In this document: positions 31,375 through 43,291 of the stretch, one piece after another
How the letters are laid out: every line of letters starts with the position of its first letter
Position numbering within the stretch: the stretch's first letter is position 1
Assembly (NCBI GenBank): GCA_021030915.1
Contig: JAGEMR010000062.1
Span: forward strand, 105,741 to 169,740
Reading direction: 5' to 3'
From: Astrothelium macrocarpum
Taxonomy: Eukaryota; Ascomycota; Dothideomycetes; Trypetheliales; Trypetheliaceae
DNA: 64,000 nt
Notes under the pieces: model-generated
What the model was told of the DNA's origin: nothing
Database searches by the model: none
What the model saw: the letters and a program-made list of their open reading frames with translations, nothing else
Translations under genes and position numbers: made by a program

Positions 31375-32063
31375 TGCTTGTCTAATAGAAATTCACTTTA
31401 CAACATCCTGACAAGGATGATGATCAGCACTGGGAAGTTCATAGCGTGGGGCAAGCTTGTCTTAGGGGATGCTTCACCCAAATGCGGAAGGTTTGGATAG
31501 GGGGTTTGCGTCATAGGTCTAGATTTCTTGGCAGCAATCGCCAATCGTGAATTGATCCCACCTTAATTGTGAATGGATCCAACAGTGAATGCCTGGGTAG
31601 ACCTTAATACAAGAGGTAATCAAATGCGCTCTGATTGTGAATGGGTTTTCGAGTGGAAACTTGTCTTCGCTGATCTTGTTACTACTAATTTTCGCGCCGT
31701 CCTTGGATAAAATACAAGACTTTCTACAATCATAGCATTACTTGATATCCCAATTGAGATTCTTTACAAAGCAAGCAAATCAAGTCCTACCCATGGGGGA
31801 CCTGAGCATTCAATGCCATCTTGCGACCGACGCCCCCTGATACCGGCCTTGTCTCTCAAAATCAGAAGGCTCCAGGATTTGAGGCTTTGGGCGGTGCGAA
31901 ACCCAGACGCGTCATTACGGTAGGAGTCTATGGCATCTGGCACCGAAAATATGTTGTTTTCATTCTTCTTTCATTAGCTCTCAAGAAACTGGATATGACG
32001 CTGGTGAAACCGGCGCTTTTCTTACGCTTTTCCCTATTTTGAGGAGTTCTAAGAGACACTTGA
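31375..32063. other. intergenic
   Basis: Promoter side of the dysferlin-domain gene. GTGAATGGATCC-type short repeats occur around 31570-31650 (GTGAATGG appears twice). No gene was supported. Confidence 0.4.
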
Positions 32064-32376
32064 CTACGGCAAGGGCCTCACGTTCTGTAGTGTGATAACA
32101 TGTCTCGACTTCAACAAATCGCCCAGGATGCTCTACAATATTCAGAAATGGGAGAAGAATGCTAAAAGAAAACGCCTTACATTAGCCGCTGTTTTCTCCA
32201 CGCCGGCTTCGGTGAGAGTCTTGTAAGTGGGATCGCTAGAGAATTTGCCAGTCGCTGGATCCCTCGTAACTCGCGCTTGCAACTGGCGTTTTCGAAGACC
32301 ACCTCTGGCATTAAAAAGCATACGCTCACCGTAACCAAGACGGCGCTTCAGCTCAGCGGAACCATACGTCGTAATT
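32064..32376 (-). CDS. possible 3' exons of an unrecognised gene
   Basis: Two exon-like pieces on the minus strand, 32376-32181 and 32132-32064. They are joined by a 48-nt segment with donor GTAAGG and acceptor TTGTAG. The upper piece is preceded by a strong pyrimidine tract and CTTAG acceptor. The product would contain a basic stretch (GGLRKRQLQARVTRDPATGK) and end NVRPLP after splicing. I could not find convincing upstream exons or a start. The opposite strand also has short coding-like frames here, for example from ATG 32128 to a GTAAGT donor at 32223. This may be a gene remnant. No function is proposed. Confidence 0.3.
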
Positions 32377-32379
32377 CTA

Positions 32380-34050
32380 AGAAAACGAAAGAAACGATGC
32401 CTGGGATCGGATTGTGGATATGGAAATTGACTGCGAAGAATTGACAGCATCGCGAGACGATTTCCGGCGAAAGTTTTTCGATGTTGCCGCCCGCCACCGC
32501 AGAGCTGCGAAGATGTATATGACTGTGTGGTCTGTGATGCAGAATATCGCAACGCAGACCGACTGTTCTTTACCGCAGGCGTCGACTATGCAAGGTTCCT
32601 CTACACAAACAGCTGAAATTCCTCATACCAAATCCATGATTTTGAAATTCCAGTATTCTTGTCCCTATTTAATCGATTTCCGCCACACGCTCAATTCGAA
32701 GGGAAAACGGCGACTCTTCAAGTCGATCCTGTACACAATCAAGCGATGCATGCTCGTCGAGAAATTTTGCAATACGCGCAAAGGAAGCCATATCAATGCT
32801 TGGCAATCCGCAACGCAAGAAAGATTACAGAAGACCGATTTTACAGCCGTGTCGACGGAGACCGCTTGAAGGATCCCCAAGATCTGATGAAAGGCAAACC
32901 AAGTTGATCGGCAAACTGAAAGCCGCCGCTCAGTTTCTGTTGGTCGCAGAGTTTATATCGATGCCGATAACAGTATATACCTTTTCCTTGGGTGCTGCAA
33001 GATTAAAGATGCTAGTCTCGGGTATTTCTACGTACTCAAATACATTGTTCTTAAAAGCGCAGTGAATAACTTACCAGCATGTTTTATTTCTAACGAACAA
33101 CAGCGAATGTGGGGATCCCGAATTCGCTATGCCCTTTTCGACCTGTTTGAAGCCCAATTTGGGCCATGAACCAACGAAATGATGCTGAGTCGACAGGCCA
33201 GAATTACTGTCATTCAGAACAAAGTGGTATACGCTGAAGAAGACATTGTAGGCATGGGCGAGACTGGGGTTCATGAATATTTGCGTATGCGTCTCAAACT
33301 GAGAACACTTCAAGAATAGAATGCTTTACTACTAGAGACAGTAGCCAGGCTGAAGGAGCAACCAGCAATAAATTAGGGCACAACAGCAGTAACAGCAGCG
33401 GCGACATCAACAAAAGCAGCAACAGCAGCAGCAGTAGCAACAACAAGAAGAGCAGTAGCAGCAATGAGAGCAGCAATACGAGGCGCTGTTGCCTTGAGCA
33501 CCGTCTATCACGTACATCTTGTTCTAGTTCCTGGCAAGGGAAGAAACGTGCGACTATTAAAAGAAGCAAGAGACGTGTACTTAAGCAGCGGTCCCGTACT
33601 GGGTTACACCACGGTGAATCCGTGTGCGGTTGTGCGGCTGCTGTAATTGAACTCGACGTTGACCTAGACCGCCTTGGAGAGGGAGACCGAAAATTCTCGA
33701 AGAAAGATCCGAAGTTCAAGCTACTTCTTCAAGACCGCGTTGCAAGGAGGAAGAAGCTTAAGGAAAAAGTCCCTCCGTCCCCGAAGAAAACTACGAGCAT
33801 CTACGAAGGGCTGCGGGAGAACTCGGACACTGACGAAGAGAACGCAAATCTAATTCTCTTCGACGGAAAGATTCGCGCTCATGAAGTGCCCGCATCACAA
33901 AGGCTATCACAAACCTCCACTACTACCAATAATCCGCAGACCGCCGCTGCCGTTGCCCCGAATGCGTTGTTGATATATACGCAGCATCAAGTTCCGCCCA
34001 GTCCCAGACCAACCACTGATCCAAAGCAAGATTTCCTCGACGCAAAATAA
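32380..34050 (+). other. coding-like fragments, possible ORFan or decayed gene
   Basis: Three plus-strand frames look protein-like but do not join into one model. From 32381 to 32869 there is a frame with an acidic/Arg-rich helical stretch (DMEIDCEELTASRDDF). A second frame covers about 32659-32907. From 33277 to 34050 there is a 257-codon open frame without an ATG near its start. It encodes a Ser/Asn-rich run, then Lys/Arg-rich and acidic disordered sequence, and ends at a TAA. Either short introns join them, or the gene is broken. No known domain was recognised and no transposase or polymerase motif was seen. Confidence 0.3.
33375..33475. repeat. AGC/AAC trinucleotide low-complexity run
   Basis: About 100 bases are composed mainly of AGC, AAC and AGT triplets on the plus strand. 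In the open plus frame these read as Ser/Asn, and in the opposite strand they read as Leu-rich sequence. This is typical of microsatellite-like slippage within or beside a disordered coding region. Confidence 0.75.
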
Positions 34051-35348
34051 GGGTTCTCGACTCAAAAATCAATCGATAAGCATGCGGAAGTTGGCGTGGT
34101 TTCTCGAAATAAACCTTGTACAGCTATGGTTCGGAAAATGGCCATGAACCAGAAAATAGCCACAGTTCAGAATACAGTGCTATTGGGTCACAACTTGCAT
34201 ATCGTTATCAAAGGTGTGGAAAGAAGGATAGTCGCTATTACGCCGTGCCGGGGTATCAAAAGAAAGTTGGCCATCAGAGAGAGAACTATGGCGTCCATCC
34301 ATAACTTGAGTGTCATCAAGGTTGTCAAAAAAAAGTATAGTTATCCTGACGCTTTGGCGCGGTACTAAGAGGAGCTAGTTCTTTGTAGGTCCTTCCAGGT
34401 CAAGCGTCTTTGGAAAATGATTGTTGGAAACCAATTAGTAGCAGCGGGGAATACTCATGGTATAGATCAATGGATTGATCTCTATCGAGAACAAGATCAT
34501 GATCTACGACGAAGTTCAGTCTCGACGAACAAGATGCTTTTCCGCTTTATGGAAGCAATATTTGCGAACTAGATCTTAGGTCTATTGATAACAGGCAGAG
34601 TCTTAGATACCGACCAGATTAACCCATTCCCGTTTCCATTTCCAGACATGAGCGGTTAGTAAACAAACCAGAGCTGTGGTGGTGTAATTCTGTGCCGCCT
34701 CAGCCAGTCTGAACTATACATGAGTTGACCTGAGCCAATCTGGGCTAACCCAAGGCTGTCCAAGTTTCGCCTAAACAATATCGGTCCCCGCCTGAGTACC
34801 ACCTGAGCACCACCTGAGCACTGTGCCCAATTTAGGACATACTAGATTGAAATTTAATGTTTCTCCATACTTCAAGAGACGCCGTAGGAGGACGAGGGAA
34901 GAGAATTGGCGATTATTCAACTATCTGATAGATTATGATCACTTTGTATAAAGGGTTGACTAATTGTGATGTTGTAGCGCAGCGACAGATGTCGCGATCG
35001 CCCACGCGAAAAGCGTGACGTAGGTTACTGAAAGGAGGTTAAGCACTACTGCCAATGCTGTAAAGACATTAGTAATAGAACGGATTGCACGCGGCCTCAC
35101 CAGGTCCTAAGACATGTCTAAAAACCATTCTCGTGCAAGACTTCTAATCGCATTCTCGAAACAACAAGTAAATGCGTCTTGAATTCATGCTAAAATGCCG
35201 CGTCAATACATGTGCGTAGGTGTCCAGGTACAAGCTTGTGAAAGTCATTGGTTATGTAGGAGAAATGACCATGGTCATTCTATTCATGTCTGCTTAATCT
35301 TGCCGCGTAATTGTCGGATGTCGCGTTCTTTACGCAAATAGCAACAGA
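34051..35348. other. intergenic, short direct repeats
   Basis: Contains CACCTGAGCAC-type 11-base direct repeats at about 34787-34822 (GTACCACCTGAGCACCACCT phase). Related CCTGAGCC/CTGGGCTAACC pieces lie just before. Small open frames near 34100-34370 lack coding character. No gene or RNA was recognised. Confidence 0.4.
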
Positions 35349-37141
35349 CTATGAGTCAAGTCTCTCTGATGTAAAGGGTACTGCTAAATTTGTGTCGGGA
35401 CCATTTGGCTGATGAGAGTGCCCTCGAATGGGTACTGAAACGGTGTTCCAGCCTCTACCACTTCGCACACGCTTGTACAGCAATTGAACACTATCTTTTG
35501 GGCCATCAGATAGGACCACTTTCACTTCAGAGATTCTGTGGTACTGCGGTAAGGTTGGTAGAGCTAGATCCGGTAGTTTGGGAGCGCTAGAGAGCGGGAA
35601 GTCATCAGCTTTGTCGAAATCTTTGTAGAAATTTTCCTCTTCGAGTTCCATCACTTTTCGTGCGACGCATGCGGCCGTATTTGAATCGCAGATTCCTTCT
35701 CTATGGGAAGATTCCTGCAGTAATCTGATTGCCTGGAGTCTGACTCGATGTACGCGACATTTAAGAGCCATGTAATACAGGGGCTGAATCCAACCAAGAT
35801 CAACCAAAGATCTAGATACGTTTACATCATGTCCAAGCAAATCATCAAGTCGAGGTGATGTGCCAAGCTGCCACATGGTCACACCGTGATTGACGAGGAA
35901 GACGAATTGTTCTGTGCATGCGTCATATGCAGATTCATCATGTTGTAATAGGCAGACGTCTGCCATAATGCTTGCCATGACGTGGTATTCGCGCAGTAAG
36001 TGGCACCCGAGGCCTAGAACATCTTGGCTATCCAAGTCTTCTCTGGCAGCTTCGTATGTGCGGAGCCATCTCGCGAGTTCCATTTGAATTTGTTCCTGAT
36101 GTGTAAGCAGTTTGGAAGTATATCCAGAGGCCGACTCATTTAACATTTGTTGCTGACGACTCTGTTGAGTCAAATGTAGTATTCGGCCTAGAAGCTGCTC
36201 CAGTGGTTGCCAAGCTTCTTTGATCGAGTGAAATTTGTTGATTGAGGGCTCTGATGCAGAGTGTTGCAGCATTAGACACGGATGGTGATAAGTCTGTTTG
36301 AAGAGCTCCGCCTGAAGTTGCAGCCTGCAGAATGCTGCAAAGATCCAATCGTCAGCATAATCACAGGAGCTCTTCAAGAAAGAGACCCCATCGCTGGCAG
36401 TGGAGGGACTTTGCAGTTCCCTGAGAATCCTCAGTCCACTTTCAAGGTGGGTTTGAGAAGCCTTCGAATGCCCACGGAGAAGCTCCAGACAGATAAAGAC
36501 GATGCAGGCGATTAAAGCGACTCGAACAGACGCCTTCTTATTGGTCGAGAAATGGGGCTGAAGATATTGGATTGCCTTGATGTAGTGCTGCAATGTAAAT
36601 TGTTCCAGATTTTGCAGCCGAGATTCGCCTCGGTAGTGGCTAATGCCGTCAATTTTATGGACAGAGCTTAAGGTGAGAACGGCATGCCGGACTGCTGGTT
36701 CGCTATAGCTCGCCTGGAACAGTAGCGTATCCCAGAAGGCCAATACGAACGCGCCTGGTATTTTTTTGACAGTTCGACACTTGAACCACTCAAAGCATTG
36801 CATCTCCTCCTTCGTACTATTGGTGATGGAGATGGCCACTGGGAGCCGGGGAGCCGTGACGCCGGTCTTGGATACTGCAGAACGGGGGCTGTAAAATTTG
36901 CTCCCGCCGCCCCAAACTCCGTAGCCTTCACATGCACGGCCAGTTGAGACACATCGATGACAAGCAGGACGGCCTTCATCGCATTTGACTTTCCGGACCC
37001 TGCTTGCCAAATGAGCTCCAAGTGCTTCCTTGAGACGCTGGATCAAGGTTCCCTAACTCACTTACAGGTAGCGCAGCCCGACTTTACTGTATGAAGGCGA
37101 CGATTGCTGCGTGGCTTATTTGTCAGAAAATTCTCTCTCAT
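35349..37141 (-). CDS. Zn2Cys6 fungal transcription factor
   Basis: A nuclear regulator with an N-terminal binuclear zinc cluster and a fungal-type C-terminal regulatory domain (DUF3468 class). Exons 37141-37062 and 36999-35349 give 576 residues. The 62-nt intron (donor GTGAGT, acceptor AAGCAG) splits the cluster and must be removed to join GCATCK to VRKVKCDEGRPAC. The six cysteines are at 23, 26, 33, 40, 43 and 50. The apparent longer ORF starting inside the intron begins at a TTG and lacks the first two cysteines. The remaining 500 residues are helical with Leu-rich segments and no membrane span. It is divergent from the aldo-keto reductase gene 468 bases away, which makes that gene a natural candidate target. 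Confidence 0.88.
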
Positions 37142-37609
37142 GGTTGTGGTACTGTGGCAAGTCTTTGTTACCTTGACTGACGTCGCGGAAGTTTGACTGA
37201 CGCTCTGACAAATGGGGCTATTCCCGATTCGATAAGGGGCCTTGTTGGCTGACACCCTGGGGTGAGGCGATCCATCATTGGCTTGTTCGGAGAATCTGAA
37301 TTCTGATTGGCCAGCTTCTTATATCGCTTCCAGCGCGTCCTAGGACATATCTGAGTAACATGTTCTGGCTCAGAAATTGAAATGTGCTTGACAGACGGAT
37401 CTGCGGAAAGCTTACGTTCCGAGCACTTGTCGGTGACCTCTTGGCCCATCAGGCGTCCACTAAATAGGATTCTCCTAGGCTGGCTGCGTGCTATAAAGTT
37501 TCGTGTACCTTCTCCTCTTTGCCAAAGCAAACCATCCAGAGACCTCTGACTGCGGGACGAAGATTCTCCATTTTATCACTTGGAAACCATCCTTTCTTTC
37601 TTCATTAAA
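37142..37609. promoter_or_regulatory. divergent promoter of the regulator/reductase pair
   Basis: This 468-bp region is shared by the Zn2Cys6 gene (minus) and the aldo-keto reductase gene (plus). An inverted CGG...CCG pair lies at 37404-37421 (12-nt spacer), the general kind of site such regulators bind. The spacing is not diagnostic. A pyrimidine-rich tract (CCTTTCTTTCTTC) ends 5 bases before the reductase ATG. Confidence 0.4.
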
Positions 37610-38797
37610 ATGCCTACCAAAGCTATTCCACTCCGCCAATTAGGCAAGAATGGCCCACGTGTACCTGCGCTAGGTTTCGGCACAATGGTGCTGGCAGGAG
37701 CCTACGGCGCTCCTCCAGAGGATGAGGAGCGGTTCAAGGTCTTGGATCGTGCATTTGAATTGGGCGCAACGAATTGGGATGCCGCCGAGTATGACATACG
37801 TCATTCCAGTAGTGACTCTGCTAACCAAACAGCAGCATCTATAGTGACATCGAAGAGACACTAGGCAGATGGTTTAAACGCACTGGGAAGCGAGATGAGG
37901 TATTCCTGGCGACGAAATTTGGAATCCTCATGTCAGGGCCTCGCGAGTTCAAAGGGTTCGACAGTACTGGCGAGTACTGCAAGAAAGCATGCGAAGCCAG
38001 TTTGAAGAGGCTGGGCATTGACTGCATTGATTTATGTGAGGATTTTGAAGTGACTAGGACCTCTTGTCGCTCAAGTACTGACATTAACAAGACTACGCTC
38101 ATAGTCTGAATCCCGAGACGCCTGTTGAGGAAACAATGCGTGCACTTGCCGAGCTAAAAACGTAAGTACACAAGATCGGAAGTGAGATTTTCTAACAACT
38201 GTTAGCGAGGGCAAGATCAAAAATATTGGGCTGTCAGGAGTGAGCTCGAATACTCTTCGTCGCGCCTGTAAAATCGCGCATGTCGCTGCAGTCCAAATAG
38301 AATACTCGCCCTTTACGCTCGATATTGAAGGGCCGGACGGCACGGACCTCCTCAAAACTTGTCGAGAACTCGGCGTTGCTGTCGTATGCTATGCGCCGCT
38401 TGGACGAGGATTGCTCACGGGGGCATTCAATACAAGAGAAACAGTAACCGACGCGTTGGACATCCGTGCAAAGCACTTTCCTCGATTTAGTGAGGAGAAC
38501 ATAGAGGCAAATGCCAAGATCATCAGCCAATTCAAGGCCCTTGCGGACAAAAAAGGCTGCACCACGGCCCAATTAGCGATTGCCTGGGCCCTCAAACAAG
38601 GCGATGACTTGATACCGATCCCTGGAACCAAGAAAATCAAGTACCTGGAGGAAAATTGGGCCTCTCTTGACGTCCATCTCACAGATGAAGACGAAGCAAA
38701 CGTGCGGGAGTTTGTCAAAAACGCTGAGATAGCCGGCGATCACAGTTACAAGGGATCGAGTGGGAAAATTTTTGTAGAAACGAGGGAAGAAGCTTAG
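37610..38797 (+). CDS. aldo-keto reductase (AKR13/YakC-like)
   Basis: NADPH-dependent carbonyl reductase with a TIM-barrel fold. Exons 37610-37788, 37836-38035, 38092-38161 and 38206-38797 give 346 residues. Introns are 47, 56 and 44 nt, with GCTAAC and CTAAC branch sites. The catalytic tetrad is Asp57 (NWDAAD), Tyr62, Lys87 (ATKFG) and His130 (YYAHS). The NADP-binding end has IPIPGTKKIKYLEEN. The second CAG of a CAGCAG acceptor (ending 37835) is chosen because it restores the usual five-residue Asp-to-Tyr spacing. The other acceptor inserts one Ser. The ATG at 37610 begins the conserved PLRQLGKNGPRVPALGFGTM strand. Substrate is unknown. Relatives reduce pyridoxal or aliphatic and aromatic aldehydes. 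Confidence 0.9.
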
Positions 38798-39908
38798 ATG
38801 GACGTCGATCATAAATGTCGCAAGACTGAAGCATGATGACAATGAACACTAGAAGGGAGTTTGATCTCAATCATCCGTTTGCCATGGAAGCCACCTTCTG
38901 AGGCAGTGAAACAAGATCTTTCAACTGTGTGGTTTAACTCCCTTCGAGTAGTGCAGCGAAAATCTCTTCAGAGTCTATTTCAGCAAAATCGTGGAAACTC
39001 GTCTCCGATCGTAAATCCATTAGGATCCAAACGTAGCTGACTGAGGGATTATTGAGTTGGAGTCGAAAGACGTCTTGGCCTCTGGCGCTAACGTTATGTA
39101 ATTGCATCACTCACAGAGCTAGCGTAAATTAGGAATACCTTACCGATCTCGTTTCGAAGTTGCCTTGTTAAGCAGCCTTGGGCACAGACTAGGCCAAATT
39201 CAGCCAAAGTGCACCCGTGATTGCTTAGCTAAGATAACGACCGAAGTCACCAAAGTGACATTTCATATTCAGTACTCGGATTACCATAGACGAGAATCGG
39301 TAAATTCGTATATGAGCACGTGGTCTGGCCATTCAACTCCATCGACGCACATATGTGGACGCATCAAATGACATAATCACAAGGCTCAAATTAGATCGAG
39401 CCCTGTATTTATCGCCTGGCTCGCTCTCCCAATGCCTTCTTGTTTTTCTTCACAGCATAGTAGTTCTATAGATCATTGCAATCGGCGCGCTTCTTGTAAC
39501 CGCTAGGAGTGGCATCGAAGCAATCATTATGCTCAAAGATCGCTTCAACCTCCGCTTGGCTCGCCACAAACTATTTTGTTATAGAGATGCCCACATGAAA
39601 TTGTTGAAAAACCGTCATGTACCTTTGACAAAATAGAGTCAATGTTTTTCATAAAAACTGGGAAGACTTAGGGTATGATGGGACATGTTAATAGTAGAGT
39701 GCCCGAGATCGTTATAGATTCTCGTGACTTCTGGAATAGTCTCGACATTGATCAAAAGCTTACTATCATGATCCGAGGTATTACCTTCGATGGGTTTCAC
39801 GTTGATAGCCCCAGTATCCCGAAATTCGGCATATCTTTACGGAACGATGTCCAGAAGAGCTTTGAGACTCATGAATGTTCTGGACAGTTCCCTTTACCCC
39901 GAGCTGGT
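38798..39908. other. intergenic, convergent 3' ends
   Basis: 3' flanks of the reductase gene and of the NACHT gene. A 79-codon ATG frame at 39675-39914 shows no domain and is treated as chance. Nothing else was recognised. Confidence 0.4.
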
Positions 39909-42900
39909 TTATAGAGGAGGGTCCGCCACACTAAAAAGGTCCAGGATGCTCTTTCGCCGATCATCTAAGACTAATCGCCAAGTCTTGCCATCGCGATTAG
40001 TAGGGACATCTAAAACCTCTTCCTCGGCACAGACCTTATAACAGCCACCGTGTCGCTGAAGAAGACTTCTGAGGTTCTCCATCTGTTGTCGGATCTTGTA
40101 CATAGATGAGCGGGATCCAGAATCGGCCTCTAGGAACTTGTCCTGGATCGAAGCCAGCGGGGACTGCAATATACGGACGTCAATCTCGTTCGGTACTGTA
40201 CCCAGTACTAGGTTGCGAAGAGCTAGGTGATTCATGACTTTGACGTCTGCCCCGGCCTCGATTAAAATCTGCAGAATTGATGTCCAGTCCTTGCAGTCGG
40301 CAACACTCTGTGGATTGCATCGGTGAATAGCGATCTGCCAAGGGGATAATCCTCGATAGAAAGGCTTATTAGGATCTGCGCCGTTTCCGAGACTTAGGCG
40401 CAGGATCTCTCGCTGCGACTCCCATTCTTCCAGCGACAGGGTGAGAGTGTTGATCTCTAAAACGATGCGATTAAGTGCTGACTGCGCCGAGGACGTGCCA
40501 TTTCTAGTGGGAATGGGGTAGTGGGTGCCGCATAAGCTAGCTGAAGAGCCAATCACCTTCTCTGCATGCCGAACGAGACCGAAGCGACAGGCCAAAGAGA
40601 ACATGGATTCGTATGGCACTAGCCAATCGCTCCAGGAGAATTTCTCGTTTCGATCGGGTACGGTGTGTGCCCAGTGTGCCATGGCATTAAGAGATAGACC
40701 GAATCGCGGTATCCAGCCATTTATCACGCGCCAATGCTGATCCATCGTGGCGTCCAGCTCTCCGAGCAGCAGGTCCTGGGACTGGCCGGTTGAGGCTTCT
40801 GCGAGCCTGCATTCGCGCAACGCCAGCCTCAGATATCTCCACACACTACTGGAGTTAACATATGTGTCGTGCTCGTGCGGTGCTATTTTAATTTGCCGCA
40901 GAGATGCAGCTGCGAGGGAGACGTTCGGATCAAACTCGCCGGACGAGGTCATAGCCCAGAGCTCTTGCCAAACCTCAGGCGTCTCCAGGAAATCGACTAC
41001 GCTTTTATGTAGAAAGCGTACTTCGAAATCAACAACATTCAGAAGATCCCGTTTATTCAGCAGTTTGAGATTCGTGTTTTGGCTCTCAACCTCACTCAAA
41101 GGCAGGACTTGATCAGCTTGCATTTGACCAGGCGGGCTACCGTGGACATACAAGCTGATCTGCTCTGCTGTAAAGGCGGCCCGCTTCCTCCACATATGCA
41201 TGATTTGCTCGTCAGTCCAAACCTCTAGCTTTTCTTTCCATTGTCCTGGCACCCGATCGTTCGTCTCTGATGTACCCCACTTGTTCAGTCGTTGTGTGGG
41301 AGTGGTGACCTCAAGTAGTCCACGGCACCGACTCCGAATGATGTTTTCAATGCTTAGGCATCGTTGAGCCCCTTCTTCCAAAGACATTTTATTCATGTCT
41401 GCATCAATGTTGGCATCGAGACCTTCAAAGGCAAAAGATAACCGCAACGCTGTCATGTTCTCGGTATCGTGCAGGCGAGTGCTTTGATACATGATCTGTA
41501 GCAGCATTGATGCTTGCTTTCGATAGGAGGCGTCCATCTGATTTAGCATATTACGGTACAAGTCATTGAGCTCGGCCGGCAACTCGTCAAGCCGACGACG
41601 TAGGTCATGGATGCTGTCATGATTTTGGATACCGCCTCTTAGAAGCTTAACGACAAGCGCCACCCATAGAAAGACTCCGGATGATTTTTGCACGATCTCT
41701 CCGACCAGTTGGTCGACATCGACTGTATCAATGTACGGAAACCTTACCCAAGACGGATGTCCAATCAACTTTCCCTTTGCGTATGTCCACATATCATCCT
41801 TGGTCAGGTCCTGTAGTTTGATAGAAGGACAGCCATCAAATGCTGCTGAACATGCCGCTGTTGGACGACTGGACATGAGGAGCTTCATTCCTACTGAGGC
41901 CAGAGAACGAAGAAAATCGACAAGTTCTACCTGATCTCCGTCATACTCGTCGATGCCATCGAGGAACAGGCAAATTGTCAGAGGCATAACACTCTGCGTT
42001 GTTAAAAGGTGGAAGGCGTCTTCCAACTCGTGCAACGTCGGATCTGAAGCAAGTTGCCCACCTCGAGAGTAGGCGGCAATGTGCTGGGAAAACAATCGGG
42101 GCAAGCTCGGGGAACTGGGTCAAACCCTCATACAGAATCGAACGAAAAAGTCCCCGCAGAGATTTCTGCAGAGTCGTCCCTGCATTCCAGAAGTAGAACG
42201 GTGCCCAGAGTAAAGGTTTGCCTTGAGCCCAACTCTCGAGGAGATCTCGTATGCGTGGCTGGTTCATGAGATGCTTCATTAGAGTTGACTTGCCGGAGCC
42301 AGCTTTCCCATTAACCCAAAAGCAATGTGACCCAGACTCCAGCCATAGTGAGAGGCTTTTCCAAACTCTGTCGGAAGCTGTATTGCTACTGAATACACCT
42401 TGAAAGGTTTCCTTGTAGGCCTCGACGATCTCAGAATCTCGATCTCTAATATGTGGGAACCAAAGGAAGTCAAGTATAGCTTCTTGAATGCTTCTCAAGT
42501 CCTGTAGAGACTCAGGTCTGAGCTTAGCCTCATGAAATGGCCACTTCGCAGCCTTGTTTGCGTTTCCTTGGAGAGTCGCAATGGCAGCGATGGTTTCCTC
42601 ATGCCTGATCCTGGCAGCATCTGCCTCTTGCCCATGCTGTTGCAATAATTCTTTTATGCCACTCGTGAAGAAGGGGATATTATTCAAGAGTGTACTCGCA
42701 ATCTCCCTGCCCTGCTCGCTAAGAGCATGGAATCGAGGGTCTGCAGCGGCACGATCGAATGTAGAGTCTTGTTTGACCTTGAGCGACACGACAACACGGA
42801 GGATAAGCTCGTTGCGCAAGGCCTGAATCCGATCGCTCAGATCCTCCAACTTCTTTGTATTGAATATCGTATCGAGGATTTGCCGAAAACTTTTCCATGG

Positions 42901-43291
42901 TTTCTTCTTCCCATGATGGCGCCCCGCGAACTCGACTAGTTGGATGAGCTCTTCGGCAACACTTCTCGTCTTTAATGCAAGATCCCTCAACTCCTTTTAT
43001 CCATCAGCGCTTTTACAACTCTGGATTATCGATCTGTGACGCTAAAGTTCGCAGAAGAGGACTCACCGTTTCATCTTGGGCTAGCGCTGATGTCGAACCA
43101 GAGACCGACTCTAGCTGTGTTACGAGACCCTTCGTTACGCTCTTCAAATCCTCTGCCACTGATTTCGCATGGTCAAAATCCGCGATGCTTCCTGTCTGGT
43201 AAATCTGGTGTCCTTTCCCAAGAAGGCTACAGCCAAAATCAACAATCTGAATGACAGAGGTTGCCAGACTCAGGCAGGTGAACGGATCCAT
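39909..43291 (-). CDS. NACHT-domain NLR-like STAND NTPase, reading frame broken
   Basis: A fungal NLR-type signalling ATPase of the kind tied to self/non-self recognition. Exon 1 is 43291-43067 (typical N-terminus MDPFTCLSLATSVIQIVDFG). After a 73-nt intron (donor GTGAGT, branch GCTGAT), the frame continues from 42993. It carries the Walker A motif VNGKAGSGKST. The frame is lost near 42086-42092: conserved sequence up to ELAPIVFP is in one frame, and from about IAAYSRGGQL onward in another. The second frame carries Walker B (LFLDGIDEYDGD), a sensor-like LLMSSRPT, the RFLHKSVVDFLE block and two or more ankyrin-like segments (LSPWQIAIH, ILIEAGADVK). No intron fits. A one-base excess in a T4C3 run would explain it. 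The gene would total about 1,100 residues. It is a pseudogene, a sequencing indel or a frameshifting gene. Confidence 0.75.

Noticed and set aside
33294..33719. Minus-strand 141-codon frame with long Leu runs
   Set aside because: The Leu-rich sequence is the reverse reading of the AGC/AAC triplet run on the plus strand. It is not a credible membrane protein.
35349..37046. Longer apparent start of the Zn2Cys6 gene at 37046
   Set aside because: It begins with TTG inside the intron and lacks the first two zinc cysteines. Splicing to the exon at 37141-37062 completes the cluster.
39675..39914. 79-codon ATG frame after the NACHT gene
   Set aside because: No domain, no homology-like motif and overlap with the NACHT 3' end. 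Likely chance.
42070..42130. 50-nt GTATGAG...TTTTCCCAG segment as an intron to explain the NACHT frame change
   Set aside because: Its removal deletes conserved residues and joins the wrong phase, so it does not restore the second frame.
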